This document shows, one piece after another, positions 16,999 through 25,285 of a DNA stretch of 64,000 bases. How positions within the stretch are numbered: position 1 is the first letter of the stretch; the number at the start of each line of letters is the position of its first letter. The notes below the pieces were generated by a model. It searched no databases, was not told where the DNA came from, and was given only the letters and a program-made list of their open reading frames with translations. This DNA is from Actinomycetota bacterium (lineage in GTDB: Bacteria > Actinomycetota > Thermoleophilia > Gaiellales > Gaiellaceae): NCBI GenBank assembly GCA_003132665.1, contig PKYN01000016.1, positions 1-64,000 of the forward strand. Reading direction: 5' to 3'. A program made the translations under genes and the position numbers.

Positions 16999-18072
16999 TC
17001 AGGCTCGAGAGGCGGTTGCGCGCGCCCGCAGCGACACGCCGCTACGCCATACGACGGCGAAGAGGAAAACCGCGGCTCCGGAGAAGACCCCAAGTGCTGC
17101 AACCGAGATGGCGACAGCGACGGCCTGAGAGCCTCCGATGCCGGTACCGATGAGCGCCGCCGCGCCCGCGCCGGTTTGCGTGGCGGCGCCCGCGGGGCCA
17201 ACGGGAAGTGCAGCCGCTGCGGCGCCGGCGCAGAGAAAGAGAAGGGCGAGCGGAACCGAGAAGCCGATTCCGAGCGTACCCAGGAGGAGGAAGAGCGCGG
17301 CCCCCCGGACGATCCAACAGGCCGAGACGAGCAACCAGGCCTCGATCGCTCGTCTTGGTGACGTCGTGCGTGGGCTTAGCCAGCGCCCGAGCCGATAGTT
17401 TTCGACGCGCCTGCTCCTCGCCAGATGGGGCAGACCGAGAATCAGGGCGGCGGCCGTGACGCCGGCGAGAGCCACCAGCGCCAGCCCGGCGCGTACGCCG
17501 ACGGCGGCACCCGTCGCCGCGGCGCCGACAGAGGCGAGTGGCACCAGGGCGACGCTGTCGATCAGGCCGAGCATGACGAGCGACAGGCAGAGCGTGCTCA
17601 CGCTGGCCGGGCAGCCCGGGTAGCGCCGAACGACCGCGACGCGCATCGCGTCATCGAAGCGGCCGGGAAGAACGACTCCGATCAGCGCGGCGCCGCCGTT
17701 GCCCGCGGCGAGCGCGACCACTTTGGGCCGCTCTTCCGGCGTAAAGAGCCGTCCCCAGCCGTACGCCTTGAGCGCCTGGGCGCCGATCAGCAGCAGCCCC
17801 ACCGCGACGAGCAAGCTCGGCCGGCCGCTCGACAGCGGCCAGGAACTGGTTGCGTAGTGGTGCACGGCCAGCAAGCTCAACGCGACCACCAGTGCGCCCG
17901 AGCCGCCGGCTAGCGTCCAACGGCTCTTCTGCGAGCGGCGCAGGCGCGCAAGTGCTCCCAGAAGCATGCGATACCTGCCCTCGAGCACGATCGGCGTCGT
18001 GGAGGCGGCAATCAGCTCCAGCGGGTCGTGGTGCTCCGCGGGCTGAGACGGAGGGTTCTCGTCGTTACTCAT
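16999..18072 (-). CDS. Flippase-like integral membrane protein (UPF0104/LPG-synthase TM-like)
   Basis: A 357-residue protein with about eight transmembrane helices after a 50-residue cytosolic lead. The pattern, including GRFDDAMRVAVVRRYPG after helix 3, LSLVMLGLIDSVALVPL and the C-terminal AALPVGPAGAATQTGAGAAAL, fits the lysylphosphatidylglycerol-synthase transmembrane/UPF0104 family, which includes lipid and polyprenyl-linked flippase-like proteins. The start is the ATG at 18072 with AAGGACGG upstream. Substrate unknown. The next gene on the same strand is an L,D-transpeptidase, consistent with an envelope role. Confidence 0.65.
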   Translation of the reverse strand: MSNDENPPSQPAEHHDPLELIAASTTPIVLEGRYRMLLGALARLRRSQKSRWTLAGGSGALVVALSLLAVHHYATSSWPLSSGRPSLLVAVGLLLIGAQALKAYGWGRLFTPEERPKVVALAAGNGGAALIGVVLPGRFDDAMRVAVVRRYPGCPASVSTLCLSLVMLGLIDSVALVPLASVGAAATGAAVGVRAGLALVALAGVTAAALILGLPHLARSRRVENYRLGRWLSPRTTSPRRAIEAWLLVSACWIVRGAALFLLLGTLGIGFSVPLALLFLCAGAAAAALPVGPAGAATQTGAGAAALIGTGIGGSQAVAVAISVAALGVFSGAAVFLFAVVWRSGVSLRARATASRA

Positions 18073-18168
18073 GGCGTCCGTCCTTCGCACTGTAGTTGTC
18101 GTCGACTGCCCCTGATACCACACAGGATCGAGAAGAGACGCCTGAGCTTTCGGCTCGCCTCGTCGAGC

Positions 18169-19839
18169 TCAGTTCTCGACCGTGACGAGAGTGCCGATCG
18201 GCGTGTAGGGCCAGACCTTGGCCGCCGCGGCGAGCGGCAGTTCGACGCAGCCGAGGCTCTGCGGCGTGCCGAACGACCCGCGGTTGAAGGCGTGGATCGC
18301 TTCGCCGTGGTTGAAGTAGCTGATGTAGCGGATGCCGGGATCGTTGTAGTGCGAGCCGTTCGGGTTCGTCCCGCTCATCGTTCCGATCGGGATATGCTCG
18401 AACACCGGGAACGTGCCGAGCTGTGTCGGGGCGGCGGGCACGCCGGTGTTACCCGGCGAGCTGAGAACCAGTTTCCCGTTGTGCCAGAGGTTGAGCGACT
18501 GGGGCACGCTACGGTGCACATAGACGTAGCTGTAACCGGCGGAGTGGCGCTTGTTGGCAATAGCATCGGCGATCAGCGCCCGCCAAACCCTCGGTCCCAC
18601 CAGCGCGTCGACGACGAGATTGTGCGTGTCCTGGAACATCATCACGGCGCCGCGCGTGATCTGGTTCGGCTGGCCCGCGCGCCAGATCGCATGCAACTCC
18701 GTGGGCGTGTTCGGATAGCGCCAAACGAACTGTCCGTGCGGTGGCGAGAGCGCGGCCGCAAGCTGCGCCTCCGGCGACGGCGGTACGACGGTGGTGGTTG
18801 GATTCCAGAGCAGCGGTAGATAGCCGAGCTGCGCGAGCAGCTGCTGCAATCGGAGAGTCGAGCCGCTCGCGACCTGCCAGTTGAACGAACGGGTCAGCTT
18901 CCTGCCGGCTCGGCCAACGAGGTGGGCGGCTTGCGGCAGCACTACGCGCACGTTCTCTCCGAGACCGAAGCCGAGCTTGCCCGGCCGGAAGGCGAGCGTG
19001 TGCGCATCGAGCAGGCGCCAGTGCCCCGGCGTCGCCGGCGAAAGCCGCGGACGGCGAGTGCCGAGCACGTCGCTCACCGTGCTGGAAAAGGCGAGCGTGA
19101 GCTGCCCGCCCGGCGCGAGTGGCGCACCCGGTTTGGGCTCGGCCAGTAGCTGTAGATAGGGGCGCTCGGGAAACCAGCTCACCCACACCGGGGCCGGTAG
19201 GCGCTCCCAGGAGCGAGCGACGGCCGCGACGTTCATTCCACCGGCGCTGTGTGAGCCGCGTGCGACGAGCCCGAGCGGCACGACCGCCCGGGGACTGCTC
19301 AACCGCCGCGGCGGCGCTCCTCCGAGCGAGACGCGGCTGACCGGTCTGTCAAACGTGACTGTGATCGGCGCGCCGGTCTTTACCTGTAGCCAGTGGCCGA
19401 GCAGATGCGCGCTCGGCGTCTCGATCGTGAAGGTGCGCTGCTTGCTGTGCCCGACCAACCAGCCGGCCCAGCCCGGTCGTCGCACCGTGACGGTCACGGT
19501 CAATCGCTCGCCGGCGGCGAGCTTGCCGAGCGGCCAGAGGCTCCCCTGCGACAGCCGCACCGGTACCGGCGTCCCGTCCGCCGAGCGAACACGCACAGCC
19601 GTGACGCTCCCGGCGAAGCCGGCCAGATCGACTCGGGCCAGCGCTTCATCGGCGCCGGCAAGATGCGGGCTCGGCCAGGCGAGAAGCGCCGCCCCGGCCA
19701 GCCCCGCCAGCACGACGCCGAGCACGACGGCCGACACCATCCATGCGCGCGCGTGCTCTCTCAGCCGGCTCTTGCCCCCCCGTCGATTGCTCAACTTCCG
19801 CGGACTATGTAGCAAAAGAGTCGCGAGCGCCGCACTCAC
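18169..19839 (-). CDS. L,D-transpeptidase (YkuD domain) with Ig-like and peptidoglycan-binding regions
   Basis: A 556-residue membrane-anchored cell-wall enzyme. It has one N-terminal transmembrane helix (about residues 34-55), an Ig-like section that includes GAPITVTFDRPVSRVSL, a peptidoglycan-binding-like segment (LQQLLAQLGYLPLLW) and a C-terminal YkuD catalytic domain. The active site His-x-Ser-x-Gly-Cys region appears as FNRGSFGTPQSLGCVELP with the catalytic Cys. It forms 3-3 cross-links in peptidoglycan or anchors proteins. The GTG start at 19839 lacks a clear ribosome site, so a nearby internal start is possible. Confidence 0.88.
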   Translation of the reverse strand: MSAALATLLLHSPRKLSNRRGGKSRLREHARAWMVSAVVLGVVLAGLAGAALLAWPSPHLAGADEALARVDLAGFAGSVTAVRVRSADGTPVPVRLSQGSLWPLGKLAAGERLTVTVTVRRPGWAGWLVGHSKQRTFTIETPSAHLLGHWLQVKTGAPITVTFDRPVSRVSLGGAPPRRLSSPRAVVPLGLVARGSHSAGGMNVAAVARSWERLPAPVWVSWFPERPYLQLLAEPKPGAPLAPGGQLTLAFSSTVSDVLGTRRPRLSPATPGHWRLLDAHTLAFRPGKLGFGLGENVRVVLPQAAHLVGRAGRKLTRSFNWQVASGSTLRLQQLLAQLGYLPLLWNPTTTVVPPSPEAQLAAALSPPHGQFVWRYPNTPTELHAIWRAGQPNQITRGAVMMFQDTHNLVVDALVGPRVWRALIADAIANKRHSAGYSYVYVHRSVPQSLNLWHNGKLVLSSPGNTGVPAAPTQLGTFPVFEHIPIGTMSGTNPNGSHYNDPGIRYISYFNHGEAIHAFNRGSFGTPQSLGCVELPLAAAAKVWPYTPIGTLVTVEN

Positions 19840-20024
19840 TAGCGCCTACGAAACGCTCTACGTGGCCTCCTCGTCGCTCTCGATCATCTGGCCTTTGCCA
19901 TCCGGCTCCAGCACGAAGACCTCCGCGGCGAGAAAGAAGAAGCCCTACGGAAGTTCGTACACACACATAGCTCTCCCGGCGTTGCCGAGCAGGAAATCGC
20001 GGTGGTACTCTTACTGTTCAGACC

Positions 20025-20420
20025 GTGTCCGCAAAGCCGCTACAGCGAGATACCGGCGATCGTAGTAACAACGACTCCGCAGCGCCGAAGCGGGAACTTA
20101 TGTTGCGCCGCGCGCTCTTCAGGTCGGTCAACGAGCAGGTCGCGCGAGTGAACAAGCGCCACGACACGCTCGAGAGAGCCGCTCTTTCGCTCTTCTGCGA
20201 ATGCGGAAGCCCGGATTGCGAAGAGCGCGTCGAACTGACGCGAGCCGCGTATGAGCGAGCACGCGCGCACCGGGCTCGCTTCGTCCTCAAGACAGAGCAC
20301 GCCAGTCAGGAGTTCGAACGGCTAGTCGAGGAAGCCGACGGATGCGTCGTGGTGGAGAGAAGCGATCCTCGCCTCGATGACCTGCTGGAGTCATTCGACT
20401 CTGGTGCGCCGGACAGCTAG
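20025..20420 (+). CDS. Conserved hypothetical protein with CxCx4C motif
   Basis: A 131-residue protein with a helical N-terminal half (FRSVNEQVARVNKRHD) and a compact Cys motif, LFCECGSPDCEERVELT, followed by YERARAHRARFVL and a C-terminal acidic region. This layout (three Cys in CxCxxxxC, then ERxELT and a tyrosine) recurs in short actinobacterial proteins of unknown function that I know only as hypothetical; a small zinc or Fe-S site is possible. The start is GTG at 20025, but downstream starts are possible. No operon partner is evident. Confidence 0.65.
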   Translation: MSAKPLQRDTGDRSNNDSAAPKRELMLRRALFRSVNEQVARVNKRHDTLERAALSLFCECGSPDCEERVELTRAAYERARAHRARFVLKTEHASQEFERLVEEADGCVVVERSDPRLDDLLESFDSGAPDS

Positions 20421-20569
20421 ATCGCGCCGTCGCCCGCGATACGAGCCGCCGGATCGTCGCCATGTTCGACCCTGAGTTGACCCTGATTTCGACGGGACGG
20501 AGCGGCGTATAGCCTTTACGGCCATCGCGGCGCGATTCTCTTGAATCCTGGGATTGACGAAGGAGAGGC

Positions 20570-21538
20570 ATGAAAGCGATCGTCAACAAGAAGTACGGCT
20601 CGCCCGATCTCCTGCAGCTCCAGGAGATCAACAAGCCGGCGGTCGATGATGACGGAGTGCTCGTGCGAGTCAGTGCGGCTTCCGTGAACCCCTACGACTG
20701 GCACTTCATGCGAGGCCAGCCGTATGTGATGCGCCTGATGACGGGCCGCCGGAGACCGAAGCAGAGCGTTCGGGGCGTCGACGTGGCGGGGTATGTCGAG
20801 GCGGTCGGCAAGAACGTGACGCAGTTTCGACCGGATGGCGAGGTGTTCGGCGCGGGCTGGAGCGGCGCCTTCGCGGAGTACGTGCGAGGCGGAGAGAACG
20901 ACTTCACGCGGAAGCCGGCGGGCCTCACGTTCGAGCAAGCCGCCGCCATACCGATGGCGGGATGCACTGCCATCCAGGCTGTTCGCGATCACGGACAGCT
21001 TCAGCCCGGGCAGAGCGTTCTAGTCAACGGCGCCGCGGGAGGAGTCGGCTCGTTCGCCGTGCAGATCGCGAAGGCGCTCGGTGGCGAGGTGACCGGCGTG
21101 TGCAGCACGAGTAACGTCGACATGGTCCGATCGATCGGCGCCAACCAGGTCGTCGACTACACGGTGGAGGATTTCACGCGGAAGGGCCGGCGCTACGACC
21201 TGATCCTCGACACGGTCGGGAACCGCTCGTTAACAGCGCTCAGGCGCGCACTGACGCCCAAGGGAACCCTCGTGCTTCTTGGAGGCGCGGGCGGCCGTTT
21301 GCTCGGACCGTTGCCTTACTTGCTCAGAGCCCGCGTCCTATCTCGGTTCGTGGGCCAGCGGTTGCTCATGTTCATGGCACAGCTCCACAACGAGGACCTC
21401 GTCGCTCTCACGGAGCTCGTCGAAGCCGGGAAGATCAGGCCGGTCGTCGGCCGAACGTACCCCCTGAGCGAGGCACCTGAGGCGATCCGCTACGTAGAAA
21501 CGGGACACGCCCGAGGCAAGACGGTCATCACCGTGTAA
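20570..21538 (+). CDS. NAD(P)-dependent medium-chain dehydrogenase (quinone-oxidoreductase type)
   Basis: A 322-residue MDR-superfamily protein. The N-terminal GroES-like domain contains VSAASVNPYDWHFMRG, and the Rossmann domain carries the NADP-binding motif VNGAAGGVGSFAVQIAKALG. The structural-zinc Cys cluster of classic alcohol dehydrogenases is absent, so this is probably a zinc-free quinone oxidoreductase or reductase acting on small carbonyls. The C-terminal KIRPVVGRTYPLSEAPEAIRY is typical. ATG start with GGAGAGG just upstream. It stands alone, and a nested hairpin follows about 135 bases after the stop. Confidence 0.9.
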   Translation: MKAIVNKKYGSPDLLQLQEINKPAVDDDGVLVRVSAASVNPYDWHFMRGQPYVMRLMTGRRRPKQSVRGVDVAGYVEAVGKNVTQFRPDGEVFGAGWSGAFAEYVRGGENDFTRKPAGLTFEQAAAIPMAGCTAIQAVRDHGQLQPGQSVLVNGAAGGVGSFAVQIAKALGGEVTGVCSTSNVDMVRSIGANQVVDYTVEDFTRKGRRYDLILDTVGNRSLTALRRALTPKGTLVLLGGAGGRLLGPLPYLLRARVLSRFVGQRLLMFMAQLHNEDLVALTELVEAGKIRPVVGRTYPLSEAPEAIRYVETGHARGKTVITV

Positions 21539-21674
21539 ATGCCCTCTTGGATTGCCCTCTTGGCGCCGGCTGAGGTCGACCCAAGCTAACCCCGCCTCTC
21601 GCGTTCTCTGGGCGCCGCTAGCCGACACGGCGGGCGCGGCCAACAAACGCCATTCCCCAGTCGCTGTTGTCTCT

Positions 21675-21725
21675 CACCGCCGAAAGTCGTCATGCCCTCC
21701 ACAGGAGGGCGGACTTTCGGCGGTG
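21675..21725. other. 51-bp nested hairpin before winged-helix-like copy 1
   Basis: Outer arms CACCGCCGAAAGTC and GACTTTCGGCGGTG are perfectly complementary (14 bp). Inside is a second perfect stem, GCCCTCC-ACA-GGAGGGC. The structure ends two bases before the GTG start of the next gene, so its right arm covers the ribosome-site region. Confidence 0.75.
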
Positions 21726-21727
21726 AA

Positions 21728-22075
21728 GTGGAACTAAACGGGGCACGTTCGAACCCTCGACTCCAGGTTCAGCTCTCCCGGCTTAGCGCGATTCACGAGC
21801 GGCTGCTCGCGACAGCAGCGGCGGGACCGCTCGAGCCTCGACCCGCGCCGCCGAGACCCAGCCCGGTGCTCGAGACGATCACGCTGGTGCTAGCGCGGGC
21901 CGGACAGCCGATGCGTGCGGGTCAGATCCATGCTGCAACAAAGCAACTCGCCGGCGAGCCGTTGCTCTGGACGTCCGTGAAAGCGGCGCTGGCTGCCGGG
22001 GCGTCGGGCCAGAGGCCGCGCTTCCAACGGGTCGGCCACGGCATCTACCAGCTGACCGGCTCGGCTGCTCGATAG
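21728..22075 (+). CDS. Small winged-helix-like protein, repeated family copy 1
   Basis: A 115-residue protein, one of three related copies in the window (others at 25286 and 28940). It begins VELNGARSNPR; the copies share the same first dozen residues. The C-terminal 65 residues (ETITLVLARAGQPMRAGQIHA through PRFQRVGHGIYQLT) look like a winged helix of the HARE-HTH type, with the typical final 'F-x-x-V-G-x-G-x-Y-x-L' wing. I chose the GTG at 21728 by alignment with the other copies; the track's ATG lies inside a hairpin. Function unknown; DNA binding is an inference. Confidence 0.6.
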   Translation: MELNGARSNPRLQVQLSRLSAIHERLLATAAAGPLEPRPAPPRPSPVLETITLVLARAGQPMRAGQIHAATKQLAGEPLLWTSVKAALAAGASGQRPRFQRVGHGIYQLTGSAAR

Positions 22076-22301
22076 CCATAGCTCCCGCTCGAACGCGTCC
22101 GGACAGCGGCTGATTGGCGCAGTTGGACGCTCGGCTTGGCCGATTCAGTGAACTGCGCGACACAGCTCCCGTTCTCATTGGGCTCCGCTGCTAGGCCGCT
22201 CGCGTGGGAGGCGCGCTGGCCGCTGCCGTCGGCATCACGAATCGACTGATCAATGAGGACGCCCAGAGCGGCGTTGGGAAGAGGGGATCACTCGGGAACG
22301 A

Positions 22302-22703
22302 TCACGGCCGCCATCGCCGCTTCAGCTCGTAGCCGGCGTCGATCCGCAGCAGCCGCGCCCAACGGTCCCGGTGGCCCGCAACCCAGCGGTAGACGCGATC
22401 GGTGATCCCCGGAAAGGAGCGGAAGACGAAGGCCAAGGGCCTGCCGCCGGGGAGCAGCCGCGCGAGCGGCTCGGCGGCGGCGCCGGCCGAGAGCACTTGG
22501 CGCGCGGGCGTCACGAGGTGCCAGGAGTCGAGCCGCGTCTCGCGGTCCACGGCGGCGAGCAGGCGCTCCCCCTCCTCGCCCTGGATCGGCACCGGGCGGA
22601 GTCGGCCGCCGCGGTCCCAGACGAGGATCTTGTCGAGAGACCACTTGCAGAACCCGCAATCGCGGTCGTAGAGGAGGACATGGTCGCGGGGCATCCCCGT
22701 CAT
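22302..22703 (-). CDS. DCC-family thiol-disulfide oxidoreductase-like protein (DUF393)
   Basis: A 133-residue protein with the DCC-family signature near the N-terminus: VLLYDRDCGFCKWSLDKIL, containing the Asp-x-x-Cys-x-x-Cys motif that gives the family its name, and the common ending (FRSFPGITDRVYRWVAGHRDRW). It is predicted to have a thioredoxin-like fold; the redox role is inferred for the family and rarely tested. An alternative ATG at 22694 has GGGG next to it. It stands alone, with no clear operon partner. Confidence 0.88.
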   Translation of the reverse strand: MTGMPRDHVLLYDRDCGFCKWSLDKILVWDRGGRLRPVPIQGEEGERLLAAVDRETRLDSWHLVTPARQVLSAGAAAEPLARLLPGGRPLAFVFRSFPGITDRVYRWVAGHRDRWARLLRIDAGYELKRRWRP

Positions 22704-22862
22704 CGTGGCGCCGATCGCGCCTCACAGTTAGGGACATTCCCGAAGCGTCGACCACGCGGCGGCCTACCGCGAGTAGAGCGGGCGGGGACCGCGCTGGAAA
22801 CCCTCGCGACGACGCACAAGCAGGGAAAGCTCGCGATCACGATCGCCTAGTGGTCTGCCGGT

Positions 22863-23249
22863 TCAGTCGGTCCACCAGTCTTTCGCGGGAACGCCGTCGC
22901 CGCCTTCCGGCCGGTCGGCGCCGATCGCGATCAATTCGAGGCCGTCGGGGCCGCCTTCGAGCGCGCGCACGGTGTTCGGCGCGACGCGTACGGTGTCCCA
23001 TTGGCGGAGCGCGACGATCTCGTCGTTGAGCTTGATCCGGCCGGAGCCGTTGAGGACGACGTAGACCTCTTCCTGCTCGCGGTGGCTATGGCCCATCGGT
23101 GAGCGGAAGCCGGGGCCGTAGCGGAAATAGCTGACGCCGAGGTGCTCGGAGTCGAGGTGCTTGCGGGCGAAGTGCGCCTCCAGGTTCGGTGCGTATTCGC
23201 CTGCGGAGTCGTCAATCTCCTTGAGGTTTGCGATCGTGTAATCGGACAT
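22863..23249 (-). CDS. Small cupin-domain protein
   Basis: A 128-residue single-domain cupin. The two cupin motifs are visible: GHSHREQEEVYVVLNGSGRI (His/His/Glu metal ligands) and DTVRVAPNTVRALEGGPDG (second motif, with the usual His replaced). Small cupins of this kind bind metal and act as isomerases, dioxygenases or sugar-binding proteins; the substrate is unknown. The ATG at 23249 is chosen because of the GAGGAGG site upstream; the 67 extra residues of the track ORF look non-coding. Confidence 0.85.
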   Translation of the reverse strand: MSDYTIANLKEIDDSAGEYAPNLEAHFARKHLDSEHLGVSYFRYGPGFRSPMGHSHREQEEVYVVLNGSGRIKLNDEIVALRQWDTVRVAPNTVRALEGGPDGLELIAIGADRPEGGDGVPAKDWWTD

Positions 23250-23457
23250 GAGCTGATGATCCTCCTCTCGTACTAGCTCGAAGCAGTGGCCGCGAGCAGT
23301 CCTCAGCCAAGTCTTGCATGCAACGAGCAAACACGTCCGCGCCGCAACAGGGCTCCGGAGTGCCGCTCGTATCCGGTTTGGGCGCTCCTCACGTCGCAAC
23401 CGCCGCCGCGACCGGCATGACGGGCGCGGCTCACAACGGCCTGGATTCACGCGCGTA

Positions 23458-23510
23458 ACCCAAGCGAATCATTATGGTCTGCGCGTAGCGCAGGCCGGAT
23501 TCGCTTGGGT
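23458..23510. other. 53-bp nested hairpin
   Basis: Outer arms ACCCAAGCGAATC and GATTCGCTTGGGT are perfectly complementary (13 bp). They enclose a second perfect stem, CTGCGC-GTA-GCGCAG. The architecture is the same as at 21675-21725 (13-14 bp outer stem, 6-7 bp inner stem, 3-base loop), but the sequence is different. Confidence 0.75.
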
Positions 23511-23551
23511 AGTGGACAGTGGCGGATACGAACTATGAGGCCACGCACAGG

Positions 23552-23608
23552 GGTTCGTATGTCGCACCTTAGGTCATAGACAGCGGAGCACGTTCGAACC
23601 TTTTTGGA
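23552..23608 (+). repeat. 57-bp dispersed repeat, copy 1
   Basis: Matches 28888-28944 with three substitutions (core GTCATAGACAGCGGAGCACG). It contains the shorter motif CGGAGCACGTTCGAACC that also occurs at the start of each small winged-helix-like gene. No gene of that family follows here. Confidence 0.85.
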
Positions 23609-23626
23609 GGCAGGCGGGTTCGAACC
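23605..23626 (-). repeat. Near-copy of the tRNA-Ala 3' end (one mismatch)
   Basis: On the minus strand this reads as the T-arm and acceptor 3' end of tRNA-Ala(GGC) at 36441, GGTTCGAACCCGCC followed by TGCCTCCA, with one mismatch over 22 bases. The rest of a tRNA is absent. Confidence 0.6.
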
Positions 23627-23831
23627 GAGTCGCTTCTCGCCCACTGGGGGCGCCGCTGGCGGTGCGAGCCCGGAGTGGCACGACCGTGCGCGTGCTCTTC
23701 CCGCAAAGGCGGAGCTGGACGAGCCCGAGAGCCACGTCGGCTGAGCGTTGCCATCCCCAGGCGCTGCCGAGCCTGCCCCTACGACATTACCTGCTAGCGT
23801 TGCCCTCGACCGCGACGAAGGAGACGCTGCA

Positions 23832-24830
23832 ATGGACTACCGCAAGCTGGGCCGACTGGGGCTGCGAGTCAGTCCGCTTTGTCTCGGAACGATGAACTTC
23901 GGCTGGGAGGCCCGCGGAACGAGCGAGCGGGACGCCTTCGCGATCATGGATCGCGCGCTCGAGCAAGGTATCAACTTCTTTGACACCGCCAATGTCTACG
24001 GCTGGCGCGGCGACAACCAGGAGCGCCGCGGTGAGGGAATCACCGAGCAAATCGTAGGCCGCTGGCTCGCCCAGGGCGGCGGCCGCCGCGACAAGGTCGT
24101 GCTCGCGACGAAGGTCTTCGGACCGATGGGCCCCTGGCCGAACGAGGGCCGGCTCTCGGCCCTCCACATCAGGAAGGCCTGCGATGCGAGCCTGCGGCGG
24201 CTCCAGACCGACTACATCGACCTCTACCAGATGCACCACATCGACCGTGACACGCCCTGGGAGGAGATCTGGCAGGCGGTGGAGCAGCTCGTGCGCGAGG
24301 GCAAGGTCCTCTACGTCGGCTCCAGCAACTTCGCGGGCTGGCACATCGCGCAAGCGAACGAGAGCGCCCGCTCGCGCAACTTCCTCGGGCTCGTCTCCGA
24401 GCAGAGCCTCTACAACCTCCTCGCGCGCAGCGTCGAGCTCGAGGTGCTGCCCGCCTGCGAGGCGTACGGGCTGGGCGTCATCACCTGGAGCCCGCTCGCG
24501 GCCGGCCTGCTGGGCGGCGCAGCGGCGAAGGCGCAACAGGGACGTCGCGCCAGCCCGGACACTCAGGCCCAGCTCGAGCGTGAGCGCGACAGGATCGAGC
24601 GCTACGAGGCGCTCTGCGCCGAGCTCGGCGAGCAGCCGGCCAACGTCGCGCTTGCCTGGCTACTGTCGAACCCGGTCGTGACCGCCCCGATCATCGGGCC
24701 GCGCACGCTCGAGCAGCTCGACGAGATGATGCGCGTGCCGGAGATCGAGCTCGACGAGGAAACGCTCCGCAAGCTCGACGAGCTCTTCCCCGGCCCGGGC
24801 GGGCCCGCGCCCGAAGCGTACGCCTGGTAA
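23832..24830 (+). CDS. Aldo/keto reductase (third, YdjG/Tas-like)
   Basis: A 332-residue aldo/keto reductase of a different subgroup from the pair at 6173-8209. The tetrad is in FDTANVYGWRG (Asp, Tyr), LATKVFG (Lys) and LYQMHHID (His). The C-terminal cofactor motif is PIIGPRTLEQLDEMM, and it ends FPGPGGPAPEAYAW. The ATG at 23832 (MDYRKLGRLGL) has an AAGGAG site upstream, while the track start adds 28 non-homologous residues. Substrate unknown. It borders the accessory region. Confidence 0.9.
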   Translation: MDYRKLGRLGLRVSPLCLGTMNFGWEARGTSERDAFAIMDRALEQGINFFDTANVYGWRGDNQERRGEGITEQIVGRWLAQGGGRRDKVVLATKVFGPMGPWPNEGRLSALHIRKACDASLRRLQTDYIDLYQMHHIDRDTPWEEIWQAVEQLVREGKVLYVGSSNFAGWHIAQANESARSRNFLGLVSEQSLYNLLARSVELEVLPACEAYGLGVITWSPLAAGLLGGAAAKAQQGRRASPDTQAQLERERDRIERYEALCAELGEQPANVALAWLLSNPVVTAPIIGPRTLEQLDEMMRVPEIELDEETLRKLDELFPGPGGPAPEAYAW

Positions 24831-24900
24831 CCGCGGTTCGGAGCGCCGGCACGGTGCAGGAAGCGCCGCGCCGGCGCTTCCATGCTCGATGTCGCGAGGC

Positions 24901-25133
24901 TCAGCGCACCGGTCCCATGTGCCTGAGCGCGAGCTCGAGCCAGGCAGTCGCGTGCGCGGTCCAGAGCGAGGTTCCGTGGCCACCCGGGTACTCCTCGAAC
25001 ACGTGCGCCACGTGTGCCCGCCGGAGCTCGAGATCGAGCTACTCTTTCTCGCCCCGGAAGAGATCGTCGCTCTCGCCGACGTAGAAGGCGAAGAAGGTGG
25101 GGTAGTGCTGGAGCCAGGCGGGTTCGAACCAGG
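24901..25133 (-). pseudogene. C-terminal fragment of an esterase-family protein with an internal TAG
   Basis: One minus-strand frame reads HYPTFFAFYVGESDDLFRG, then a TAG at 25039-25041, and continues in the same frame as AHVFEEYPGGHGTSLWTAHA and WLELALRHMGPVR. This is the usual C-terminus of actinobacterial esterase-family alpha/beta hydrolases, with the catalytic His in YPGGHG. The N-terminal two thirds are missing and the start coincides with a tRNA-Ala-like sequence, so this is a decayed remnant, perhaps cut by recombination. Confidence 0.65.
25109..25130 (-). repeat. Exact 22-bp copy of the tRNA-Ala 3' end
   Basis: On the minus strand it matches the last 22 bases of tRNA-Ala(GGC), GGTTCGAACCCGCC plus TGGCTCCA, without mismatch. 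It is in the same orientation as the tRNA 11.3 kb away and could be an attachment-site duplicate, though it also falls inside the esterase remnant. Confidence 0.6.
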
Positions 25134-25285
25134 CGCCTCTCGCTTTCTCGGGGCGTCGCTGAGCGCGCGTAGATCGAGGGACAGTGCTTCGCACGGCCCG
25201 AAGGGCGGAGTGCGGTCAGCGACGTGAGTCGGCTCCGCGAGTCGGTCGCGCCCGGCCGGAAGGAGCCGCCGACCGAGGAAGCGAG

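Larger units (their letters stand above)
23250..23831. other. 582-base non-coding stretch with repeats
   Basis: No convincing gene is seen here. It holds a 53-bp nested hairpin (23458-23510), a 57-bp dispersed repeat (23552-23608) and a near-copy of the tRNA-Ala 3' end (23605-23626). Short ORFs on either strand lack ribosome sites and recognisable sequence. Confidence 0.6.

Noticed and set aside
21675-23510. Integron attC sites
   Set aside because: The nested hairpins have no RYYYAAC/GTTRRRY core pair and no extrahelical bases, and no integrase is nearby.
23605-25130. Additional tRNA genes
   Set aside because: Only the last 22 bases of a tRNA are present at each place; D-arm, anticodon arm and 5' acceptor are missing.
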